The notes beneath the pieces are model-generated. The model did no database searches. It saw only the letters and a program-made list of their open reading frames with translations, and was not told the origin of the DNA. Positions 1 to 12,000 of a DNA stretch of 64,000 nt are shown here, piece after piece (positions within the stretch are counted from its first letter, which is position 1; each line of letters starts with the position of its first letter). Made by a program: the position numbers and the translations under genes. Origin of the DNA: Massilia sp. IC2-278 (GTDB lineage Bacteria > Pseudomonadota > Gammaproteobacteria > Burkholderiales > Burkholderiaceae_D); assembly GCF_020708045.1 (NCBI RefSeq), contig NZ_JAJFES010000001.1, positions 124,001-188,000 on the forward strand, given 5' to 3'.

Positions 1-3000
1 CACGCCCACGTCGAACTGGCTGCCTTCGGTGATGTGGAAGTCGAGGCGGATCTTGTCGCCTTCGGTCACCATCTGACCGCCGTAGGCCGCGCTGGCCAGG
101 TTGACCAGCACGCCGCTGGCATCCTTCGCCCAGTAGCCGTTCACACCCGAGCTCGCATCGACGTACAGGCTGAAGTTCTCGGTCGCGCCCGGTGCATTGA
201 CCTTGGCGGTGAACGAGATGCCGTCCATCGGGGCTTGCGCCCAGCTTGGCAGGTTGATCGCGTCGTGCACGCTGTGGACGTCGGTCAGCGGATTCGCGTC
301 CGCCACCGGCTTGCCGTTCACCGCGCCTGCCACCAGCGTGACATAGGAGCTGCCATTCGCGGCGCTCGGTACGGCCATCGAGACCACCGAAGGCTGCAGG
401 GCGTCGAGGATGCCGTCGCCGTTGCCGTCGCCGAGCAGGCCGCCGTTGCCAAGCGCCGGCGCCAGGGCTTCCACCGAAGGCGCCACGCCGTTGCCGTCAC
501 GCACCGCCTCGGTGGCCGCGCTACCCACCGCTTCCGCCGCGCCGAAGCCGTCGGTGTAACGGGCCACCACGCCGATCGTCTTGCCGATCAGCGCCGCGTC
601 CAGGGTCAGGCTGCCGCCGGTGGCGCCGGCGATGTCGGCGCCGTTGGCTTGCCACTGGTAGCTCACCGTGCCCATGCCGTCCTGGTCCGCCAGGGTGTTC
701 GAGGCGGTCAGGGTCTGGCCCAGGGTGGCGTTGCCGGCGATCAGCACCGCGCCGGTCGGCGCGTCGTTGACGTTGGCCACGCGCCCGGTGGCGCTGCTGC
801 TCACGGTTTCCACCGTGCCTTCGGCGTCGGTGTAGCTGGCGACCACGGTGATCGCCTTGCCCACCTGGGCCTGGGTCAGCACATAGCTGCTGCCCACCGC
901 CACCAGGGCGCCATCGGCCAGCCAGCGGTAGCTGACGTTGCCCATGCCGTCGGTGTCGCCCAGCGTGTTGCTGGCCGTTAGGGTCTGGTGCTGGGTGGCC
1001 GATCCGGAGATCGTCACCTGGCCGCTCGGTGCATCGTTGACACGGGTCAGCACGACGTCGTTGCCGGTGCCGCCCACGTAGCTGATGCTGAACAGCTTGC
1101 CACCCACCAGGATCGCCGCGCCTTCCGCCAGGCCGGCGAAGGTGCCGACCACGGCATCGCTGCCGTCGTTGTCGAGCAGGGTGATGGTGTCGCCCAGGTG
1201 CGCCGCGTAGTCCGGGTCCAGCGTCAGGTTCAGCGGGGTGCCGTCCAGCGAGACGGTGCCGGCCACGGTCAGGGCCGTGGTGGCGTCGCCGCCGAGCTTG
1301 ATGCTCATCGCATCGCCGCTGTCGAGCTGCAGGTCGCCGATCACGTCGATCGTGCCCTTGCCGTTATTCGCCAGCTGCACGTTGCTGTTGCCCGAGGTAT
1401 CGACCTGCACGTGTTCACCCTGTGCCAGGTTCGATTCCACCACCACCGGACCGGTGCCCTGCAGGACCAGGGTCGAGCCGGCCGGCAGGTGCTGCACCGT
1501 GACCGGGCCGCTATCGTCGTTGTCCAGCGTGAAGCCGCCCACCGGGTGGTCGATCAGCGCCGGGCCGGTGCCGGTCTTGGTCACCGTGCTGCCGTCGGCC
1601 GGCTGCTCGATGATCATGGTGCCGGTGCCGGCGTTATGGACATGCACGTCGCCGGCCGGGGCCAGGATCGTGATGTCGCCCGCGCCCAGGCTGTCGATCT
1701 GCGCGCCGGCTGGTGCATGCAGCACCTGCACGTCGGCGCCGTCGACGTTGTTCAGGCCGATGTGGCCATTGGCCGGGAAGCCTGCCAGGTCGACCGCGAA
1801 CGGACCGCTGCCGGTGAAGTCCAGCTGGCTGTCCGGCGCCGGGCCGGTCACCGTCAGGACGCCGCTGCCGCCGTTGTGCAGGGTCGCGTCGCCTTGCGGG
1901 TTGCTGACCGTGGTCGGGCCGTTGCCGGTCACGTTCACGGTTTCGCCGTCGTTCAGGCCGATGACCGTCACGGTGCCAGGGCCACCGTTGTTCAGGTTGA
2001 CGCTGCCTTCAGGCTGGTCGACGTTGACGTTGCCGGTGCCCGAGGTGGTGACCGTTGCATCGTCATCCAGGCCGGTGACCGTGGCAGTGCCCGGGCCGCC
2101 GTTGTTGACGGTGAGGTCGCCTTCAGGGTCGGCGATCGTAGTCGGGCCGTTGCCATTCACGTCCACGGTTTCGCCGTCGTTCAGGCCGATGACCGTCACG
2201 GTGCCTGGGCCGCCGTTGTTCAGGTTGACGCTGCCTTCCGGCTGGTCGACGTCCACGTCGCCATTGCCCGAGGTGGTGAGCGTCGCATCGTCGTCCAGGC
2301 CGGTAACCGTGGCGGTGCCCGGGCCGCCGTTGTTGACGGTCAGGTCGCCTTCAGGGTCGGCGATCGTGGTCGGGCCGTTGCCGTTCACGTCCACGGTTTC
2401 GCCGTCGTTCAGGCCGATGACCGTCACGGTGCCGGGGCCGCCGTTGTTCAGGTTGACGCTGCCTTCTGGCTGGTCGACATTCACGTTGCCATCACCCGAA
2501 GTGGTGACGGTGGCGTCGTCGTCGAGACCGGTCACGGTCGTGGTGCCCGGGCCGCCGTTGTTGACGGTCAGGTCGCCTTCCGGATCGGCCACGGTGGTCG
2601 GGCCGGCGCCGTTGACGTCGACAGTGCCGCCGTCGTCCAGGCCGCGCACGGTGACCGTGCCAGGACCGCCGTTGTTGACGTTGACGTCGCCTTGCGGCTG
2701 GTCGATATCGACGTTGCCGTCGCCCGAAGTGGTGACGGTGGCGTCATCATCGAGGCCGGTCACGGTCGTGGTACCCGGGCCGCCGTTGTTGACGGTCAGG
2801 TCGCCTTCCGGATCGGCCACGGTGGTCGGGCCGTTGCCGTTGACGTCGACGGTGCCGCCGTCGTCGAGGCCGCGCACGGTGACGGTGCCAGGACCGCCGT
2901 TGTTGACGTTGACGTCGCCCTGCGGATTGTTGACGTTCACGTCGCCGTCGCCCGAGGTGGTGACGGTGGCGTCGTCTTCGAGTTCCTCGACCGTCACGGT

Positions 3001-6000
3001 GCCCGGGCCGCCATTGTTGACGGTCAGGTCGCCTTCCGGAGCGTCCACGGTGGTCGGGCCGGCGCCGTTGACGTCGACGGTGCCGCCGTCGTCCAGGCCG
3101 CGCACGGTGACGGTGCCAGGACCGCCGTTGTTGACGTTGACGTCGCCCTGCGGATTGTTGACGTTCACGTCGCCGTCGCCCGAGGTGGTGACGGTGGCGT
3201 CGTCTTCGAGTTCCTCGACCGTCACGGTGCCCGGGCCGCCATTGTTGACGGTCAGGTCGCCTTCCGGAGCGTCCACGGTGGTCGGGCCGGCGCCGTTGAC
3301 GTCGACGGTGCCGCCGTCGTCTAGGCCGCGCACGGTGACGGTGCCAGGACCGCCGTTGTTGACGTTGACGTCGCCCTGCGGATTGTTGACGTTCACGTCG
3401 CCGTCGCCCGAGGTGTTGACGGTGGCATCGTCTTCGAGTTCCTCGATGGTCACGGTGCCCGGGCCGTCGGTAACGACGTTGACGTCGCCGCGTGGATCGT
3501 GCAGCACGACCGGGCCGCCGCCTTCGTAGGTCAGGGTGCCGCCGTGCGGCATGCCGCCCACGGTCACCGGACCGTCGCCGCCGTTGCGCACGTTGATGTC
3601 GGCGATCGGATTGAGGAGCACCACCGGTTCGTCGGTATCGATGTCGAGCACGATATCGCCGTTCACGTCGGCCACGACGGCCGGCGCATCGGCACGCGCC
3701 GAGTCGAACACCGGCACCGACTGGGTCGCCAGGTCGTCTGCGTAGGTGACGACGACGCGCACTTCGCGGTTCGCTTCGGCCGCGGTCAGCAGGTAGGTGC
3801 TGGCGGTGGCGCCGGCAATCGCGGTCCAGGCGCCGCCCGGCACTTCACGCGACTGCCACTGGTAGAAGGTGGCAGCGGCGATCTCCAGGGCGCTGCGGTC
3901 GACGTCGGCGATGTCGACGTTGGCCGTCAGGACCTGGCCGTCGCGCAGTTCGCCGCTCACCGTCACGCTTGGCACGCCGGTGCCGTCCGAACCGGTCGGC
4001 AGGTCGTTGACCGGCACGACGTTCAGCGTCAGCGTGTTCGGGGTGGCGTCGAGGTCGGCGCCGCCGTTGGCGGTGCCGCCGGCGTCGCGAACCTGGAAGG
4101 TCAGCGTCGGGGCAGGCGGATTCTGGCCGTCGTTGGCGTTCGCCACAGGGCGGTACACCAGCTTACCGGCGGCAATGTCGGCCGCGCTCACTTCCTGGCC
4201 CGCGGTCAGCGCAACGCCGTCCAGGGTCAGGCTACCGGTGGCCGGCAGGGTAGCGATCTTCACGCCGGCCAGCGCATGGCCTTCGGCGTCGGTATAGCCG
4301 AAGTCCTGCAGGCGCAGCGTGTAGGCGCTGTCCTCATCCAGGCTCACCGCGCCGTCGAGGCCCACCGGGGCGTCGTTGACCGGGGTGATGTGGATGACGG
4401 TCGAGGCGCCGACACCGGTGTTGTCCTGCATGTCGACCGATTCGACGCGGATCACGCGGTCTTCCGGCGACGGATTGGCCGAGCTGTTCACGTACTGGAT
4501 CGCACGCAGCGCCAGCTGGAACACCGAGCCGTCCTTGTTGCCGGTGACGGTGATCGCATGCGAGTTGTTGCCGGTGATGGTCAGGCCGATGGCGCCGAAC
4601 TGGGCGATCAGGGCATCGGACACGAACAGCTTCTCGCTGGCGCCGTCCGGATGGTTGCCCAGGGTGACGACCAGGCGCTTGATGTTGCCGTCCTGGTCGA
4701 CGATGCTGGCGTCGGAGGCGGCAATCGCCACGCCGGCGCTGCGTTCGACGTAGGTGGCCTCGTTGTTGCGGCCCGCGGCGCGGTCGCCGTTCATGTCGAC
4801 CACCGGGGTCCATGGGACCTGGATGGTGGTGGTGACGATGGCCGAATCCAGGCCGTTGGCGGCGTCGCCGGTGCTGACCGAAGCGTCGCGCACCACGATC
4901 TGCACGGTGCGGTCGCCCGAGTAGGCGTTCGGGTTGCTGTTGTTGTACAGGACCGTCTTCAGCGCGTCCTGGTAGTCGGCGTGGGTGCCGGCGCCGCTGA
5001 AGTTCAGCTGCGTCGCGCCAACCAGGCCGTGCTCGCCCGTGCCGTTGCCGCTGATCGCGATCGCGCCCAGCGAACCGGCGAAGCTGGCGCCGGCGCTCGA
5101 GTACAGCGTTTCGTAGGTGGTGCCGAACAGGTTGTCCAGTGCGCCGCCGGTGAGGGTGACGCGGGCCGAGACCAGGGTGTCGGCCACGCCGCCGGCCAGG
5201 TGGTCGGCGTCGGTGATGACGATGTCGCCCACCACCGCCACGGCGTCGCCGCGCGGACGGAAGATGGTCGCCAGGTTGTTGCCGGCGCCGCCGCCGTTCA
5301 GGTCGACCACAGGGGCGTCGTTCGCGTGGGTGACCGTGATGCTCGAGGTATCCGAGCCGGTCGAGAAGGCGCTGGTGCCGCCGCGTACCGAGGCGTCGGC
5401 CTTGGCGCCGGCGCTGCCGCTGGCGCCATCCCACAGGTAGTAGGAGAAGCTCGCTTGCGTGCCGTTCAGGCCGTCAGGCTTGAAGCGGATCAGGTCGCTG
5501 CTGCGCAGCAGCAGGGCGTTGCCGCTGTCGACCGCGCCGACCGCCAGCCAGGTGCTGCCGCCGTCGAGCGAGTATTCCCAGACGCCGCCGTCGGCCGGGC
5601 CGTCGTTGGCCAGGGCGTGGATCGCGATGCCGTGGCCGGTGCCTTCCGGCGCGTAGCCGGCGCCGTTGTTGTTGAGGGCGTCGACGTCGGCCACGCCGGT
5701 CTGGCCCGGTGCGTTGCCGACCAGGGTCGAGACAGCCTGTCCGCCGTTGTTCAGCGCGTTTTCGCCGATCGTGAGCATGACTGGCGCAGCCGCGGTCATC
5801 ACTGGCGCATCGTTCACCGGGGTGACGTCGATGCTCAGGGTGCGTGCGACCGGGTCGAGGTCGACGCCGCCATTGGCGGTGCCGCCGTTGTCCTGCACCT
5901 GGAAGCCGAAGCTGGCCAGGGCCGGGCCGCTGCGGTCGGGAGCCGGGGTGTAGACCAGCTTGCCGGCGGCGATGTCGGCCGCCGACACGAACTGGCCGGC

Positions 6001-9000
6001 CTCGACGGCAACGCCGTCCAGGCTCAGGCTGCCCGTTTGCGGCAGGCTCGAGATCTTCACGGCGACCAGGGTGTTGGCGTCGACGTCGGTGAAGCCGAAG
6101 TCGGCCACGTTCAGCACCAGCGCCGTGTCTTCCAGGGCGGTGACGGTGGTATCGGTGCCATGCGGCGCATCGTTCACGCCGACCAGGTTGATGGTGGTGC
6201 TGGCGCCGACGCCGGTGTTGCCGTCGACGTCGGTGCTGGTGACCGACACCACGCGCGGGGTCAGGTTCGGCAGGTCGGCGGCGTTCACGTACTGCACTGC
6301 GCGCAGGCCGATCTGGAAGTAGGCCGCGTCGACGCCGTTCGGGCGCGCTGCCGCGTCGTAGCCGAGGGTGATGGCAGTGCTGTTGTTGCCGCTCACGGTC
6401 ACGCCGAAGACGGCCAGCTGGGCCACCAGGGCGTCCGAGATGAACAGCTTCTCGGCGGCGCCGTTCTGCGGGTTGGTCAGGGTCACGACCACGCTGGCGA
6501 TGTTGCCGTCCTGGTCGGTGATGCTGGCGTCGGAAGTCGCCAGCGCCACGCCGCTCTGGCCTTCGGTGTAGGTGACGCTGTGGTCACGGCCTTCGAGGCC
6601 GTCGCCGTTCATGTCGATGACCGGGGTCCATGGCACCAGCACGGTGGTGGTGGCCACGACCGGGCCGCTCTGGACGGCGCTGGTGACCAGGCTGCCGGCG
6701 CCGTAGAACTGCAGGTTGGCGCCCGGCGCCAGGCCAGCCAGCGGGCCGGAAGCGACGAAGTGCTGGCTGTCGATGACCTGGCCGACGGTGAAGCCGGTGT
6801 CGACGCCGTTCATGAAGATACGCTGGCCGACCGCGATCAGGTTGTTCGCGCTGGCGGTGGCAAACGAACCGGTGTTCGAGGCCGAACCTTCGTCGTCGGT
6901 CACCGAGATGGTGATGGTGCGCTCGCCCGAGAAGGCGTTCGGGTTGCTGTTGTTGTAGACGACGGTCTTGAGCGCGTTCTCGTAGTCGGCGCGGGTGCCG
7001 TCGCCGGTCAGGACCAGCGAGGTGGCGCCGGTCAGGCCGTGTTCGCCCGTGCCGTTGCCGTTGATCGCGATCGCGCCCAGCGAACCGGCGTAGCTGCTGC
7101 CGGCGGTCGAGCGCAGGGTCTCGAAGATGGTGCCGAAGACGTTGTCGAAGGCGCCGGTCGCCAGGGCCACGGTGGCCGAGACGATGGTGTCCTGGACGTC
7201 GATGTCGGTGATGCGCACGTCGTCGGCGACGACCGCCACTTCGCCGCCGCGTGGGCGGAAGGTGGCGGTGAAGTCGTTGCCGGCGGTGGCGGCGCCGCCG
7301 ACGTCGACGATCGGCGGGTTGTTCGCGTGGGTGACGTCGAGGAAGGTGGTGCCGGCGTTCATGAACGAGCCGTTACCGTCGCGCACCGCATAGGTCAGGG
7401 TGTCGTTCAGGTTGCCGTTCTGGTTAGGACCACTGGTGTACAGCAGCTGGCTGGCGGCCAGCCAGTTCTGCACGTCGCCCATGCTGTTGCCGGCGATGAT
7501 CAGGACACTCGTGTCGGTACCGGTAACGGTCAGGCCGGCCGGGCGGATGTAGGCCGCCGGCTCTTCGCCGCGCAGGAAGCCCTGGTTGACGCTCAGGCGC
7601 AGCGCGAAGCTGGCGCCGCCGTCCGGATCGACGATCGAGAAGCTGGTACGGATCGCCGCCGCCACGTCTTCGGTGAACACGGCCGTTGGCGGCACGTCGT
7701 TCAGGGTCGGCGCGTCGTTGGCGCCGTTGATGGTGATGTTCAGCACGGCCGTGTCGAACAGGCCGGTGTCGTCGCCGATGGTGTAGTTGAAGCTGTCCTG
7801 CAGCGACTGGCCCGGGGCCAGCGCATCCACGGTGCTGTTGCTCTGGTCGACAACATACGACCAGGCGCCGGTGGCACGGTTCAGCGACAGGGTGCCGTAC
7901 AGGCCGGTTACGGTGTAGACATCGCCGCTCAGCTGGCCGGCGTCGCCCAGGCCTTCGGCGTTGCCGCTGCGGACCGAGGCGATCGGGTTGACCGCGTTCA
8001 GGTTGTTGTTGATGTCGAAGTCGTTTTCCAGCACGTTGCCGGTCGGGTTCACGCCCGGGATGCTGTTGCCGACGCCGCTGGCTTCGACGGCGATGCCGCT
8101 GTCGTTGACCGCGGTCGGCTTGACGGCGCCCAACTGCACGGTGGCGGTCGAGCCCGAGCTGATGTTGCTCTCGAGGGTGCCGTGGTCGTCGGTGTAGCTG
8201 ACGCGCACGCTCATGCGGTGGCCGCCGTCGGCGTTGGTCAGGGTGTAGGCGGCGTAGGTGGCGCCGTTGATCGCCACGCCGTCGCGGAACCACTGGTAGC
8301 TCGGCTCGGCCAGCAGCAGGCCGTCGCCGTCGGCGATGGTCGCGGTCAGGGTTTCGCCCGGGGTCAGGGCGCCCGAGACGGTGACGCTGCCCGGGGTCTG
8401 CAGATTCTGGATGGCGAGGGCGCTGGAGACTGGCGACTCGGCAACGCCGCCGTTGTCGTTGTAGAAGGCCTGCACGCGCACCAGCTTGGTCGATTCGCTT
8501 TCGGCCAGCACCAGGGTGCTGTCCTGGCCGCGCACGGCGCCGTTCGCGGCCGGGGCCACGTCCTGCCAGGTCTGGCCGTTGTCGCTCGAGACTTGCCACT
8601 GGTAGCGGGCCGGACCCGACACGCCGTCGGCGTCGGTCGGGGCGTTGGCGGTCAGGATCTGGCCTTCGAGCGGATTGCCCGAAATGGTCACGGCGCCGGG
8701 GTTGTTGGCGTCCAGCGCTTCCGGGCCGCCCTGCTGCGCACTGCCGTTGTTCAGGTTCAGCGTGAAGCTGGTGCTGGCCTGGCTGCCGCCCTGCTGTTCG
8801 ATGCCGGTGACGAGGATGTTCAGGTAAGGCTCGGCTGCCGACGGGTTGCCGCCGAAGACCAGGCCGCCGTCGGCCTGGACGGTGACGGTCAGGCCGAAGT
8901 CGGACAGCGGCCGGCCGTTCGCGGTGACGATGTAGCTGATGCCGTTGGTCTGGGCGGTGCCGTCGTTGGTGCCGTCCGGGTTGGTGAACGGGGCCGGGAC

Positions 9001-12000
9001 GGTCAGGCCGAATTCGTTGCCGGCGCCGACGATCTGGTCGGCGATCGGCGCGCTCAGCACGATGCCGTCGTTCGGGTTGGCGACCTGCAGGGTGAACGGC
9101 GCGCTGCTGGCGGTGAGGCCGTTGCTGCCGTGGGCGGTCACGACCACGCGTACGTCGCCGGCCAGGTAGGTCGGGTTGCCGAAGAAGGTGCCGGTATGGC
9201 CGTCGAAGTGCAGCCAGGCCGGGAAGGCGATCGGGTTGCCGTCGGCATCGACCGCGGCGACCGTGTAGGTCAGCGGCGTGCCGTCGTTCGCGACGTAATC
9301 GAAGGCGGTGGCCGGCAGGGTGTAGCTGCCGGTGCCGGCGCCGCTGGAGAAGCTGGTGTCGCTTGGTGCGATGTTGGCGCTCAGGCTGGCGACGGTGACG
9401 CCGCGGGTGACGGCCAGCTGGAACTGGCTGGTCGCGTACTGGCCCGAGGCGGTGTCGGTGGCGCGCACCTCGATCAGGGTGTTGCCTGCTGCCACGCCGT
9501 TGCCGCTGAAGGTGCCGGTGGCCGGGTTGAAGCTCAGGGCCGCGCTGTCGACCAGCGGGCTGGCGACGCCGGTGGACGGATCGAGGGTATACGCGGTGTA
9601 GACCAGGGCGTTGTTCTCGGCGTCGACGAAGGTGCCGGCCGGAATGGCGTAGGTCCAGCCGGCGCCGTCGCTGTGGCCTGCCACGGTGGTGGCGCCGCTG
9701 TGGTTGCCGCCGAAGTCGGCGTCGGTCAGGTCGGCCTGGTTGCCCGGTTCGTTGGCGACGACGCGGATGCTGCCGTTGCCATTGTCGACGATGTCGTGGT
9801 TGGCATAGGTGGCGCCGGCCAGGGCGGCGGCGGTGGCGGCCGCGGACACGGCGCTGCCCGCCGCGGCGCTCACGCCGGCGATGGTGATCTGAGCGCCGCC
9901 GTAGCTGCCGTCGAAGGTGATGTCGACCTGTTCGCGCACGGCGTTGGCGCCGTCGGAGGACTGGTTCACGACCGGGGCCAGGTCGCCGAAGCTGCCTGCG
10001 CTCAAGCCAGCCACGGGGCCCGGCTGGGCGACGAAGTGCACCGTGTCGGTATTCACGCTGTCGACGCTGGCGGTCCAGGTGCCGTTGCCGGCGTTCAGCT
10101 GCAGCACGATGGCGGCGGCGATGTCCTCGACGCTCAGCGGGCCGTTCAGCGTGATCGCGACGCCGTCGATGCTGAAGCTGGTCTGGGTGTCCGATGCAAG
10201 CGGGGTGCCGAACTGGATGTCGCTCGTTGCGCTGACGGCGTCGCGGCCCTCGGTGCGGACGTTGACGGTGTAGCTGCCGCCGTCGACGTTGTAGGTGCCG
10301 TTGATGAAGTCGCTGCGGGCGCCGGCGCTGTCGGCGCGCAGGGTAATGCGGTTGCCGAAGGCCGGGTCGATCGGGGTGTAGCCGTTGCCGGTGGCGGCGC
10401 TGAAGGCCTGCTCGACGGCGATGGCCACTTCGTCGCCGGTGGCGGCCGTGCCCAGGTTGACGGTCTGGCCGTCGAAGGTGATGGTGGTGCCGCCCAGGTT
10501 GGCGCTGAGGGTGACGTCGGTGGTCTCGAAGGTGGCGGCGACCGACTGCCATTTCAGCGGCGCGCCCACGGTCGGGCCCTGGTTGGCGGTGCCGGACAGG
10601 TTCAGGGCAAAGGTGTCGGTGGCGGCGGCGCCTTCGGCGTCGGTGGCGGTCACGCGCAGGGTCAGGCCGGCGTCGTTCCAGGCGGCGCTCGGGTTGCCGG
10701 TGAAGGTGCGGGTGCCTTCGTCAAAGCTCAGCCACGACGAGGCCTTGGCCGGGTCGCTGCCGTTGGCGGCGCCGATGGTGTCGACCACGACGCCCTGGGC
10801 GTCGAGCACGTCGACGGTGTAGGTCAGGCCGCGGCCTTCGGCGTCGGTGAAGCTGTCGGCAGGGATCTGGAATTTCCAGGTACCGGCGCCGGCGAAGGAC
10901 TGGTCGGCGATGGCGTGCGCCAGGACCGGCACGTCGTTGGTGCCGGTGATGCTGACGTCGATGGTCTGGTTGCTCGAGGCGCCGCCCGAGTCGGTGACCT
11001 TGAATTCGAACACGTCGTGGCCGGTCTGGCCGGCGGCCAGCGCGTTGACCGCGGCGGCCTTGTTCGGGGTGTAGCTCCAGGCGTGGGTGGTGGCGTCCAG
11101 GCTCAGGGTGCCGTACAGGCCGACCTTGGTCCAGGTATTGCCGGACAGGGTGCCGCCGCGGATGCTGAAGGCGAGCGAACCGATCGGGCTGTCGACGTCG
11201 GTGCCGGTGAGGGTGCCGGTGATGGTGTTGTCGGTGGCGAAAGCGGCGCCGTCGTAGGCGACGGTCTCGGCGATGACCGGGGTGGCGGCGACGCTGTCGA
11301 AGGTCGGCGCGTCGTTGACGGCGATGACGTTGGTGGCGATCGCGCGCGGCGCGTTCGACACGCCCGAGGTGGCGGCGTCGTTCGTGGTGTCGAAGGTGGC
11401 GCGGTTGGCGCCGTTCGTGAAGGCGCCGGCGAAGTTGTTGTCGGCCGCGTGCACGCTCAGGCTGCCCGGGGTGCCGTTGTAATTCAGGGCCGGCACGAAG
11501 TGCAGGCGCGCGCCGGCGCCGAGCACCAGGCCATTCGCGGCGTCGACATTGCCGACGTCGAACCAGGTGACGCCGTCGGTCGAGTACTGCCAGGTACCTT
11601 GGGCGGCGGTCGCGGCGTTGCCGACGATGACGATGCCGCCCAGGCTGCTGCCGGCGTCGATATCGGAGAACACGCCGCCGGCCAGCTGCGAGACGGTGCG
11701 GCCAGGGTTCTCGCCGGTGGTGGCGCCGGCGTCTTCCAGCACCGGTGCCAGGTTCATGTCGGTGTTCAGGACCGGCGCGTCGTTGGCGCCGACCACGTTC
11801 ACGGTGACGGTCTTGTAGCTGCTCAGGGCGCCGTCGCTGACGCTGACGGTGAAGGTGTCGGTGCGGGTCTGGCCGGCGGCCAGGGCGTTGATCGCGTACG
11901 CGTCCGGGGTATAGCTGAAGCTGCCGTCGCTGCCCACGGCCAGGGTGCCGAAGGCGCCCACGCCGCCGCCGCCGAAGCGCATCGTGCTGGTCGGGGTCGA

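Noticed and set aside
7424..10552. Minus-strand 1042-codon frame inside the giant gene
   Set aside because: Different frame from the giant protein; Arg/Pro/His-rich translation with no domain, a frame shadow.
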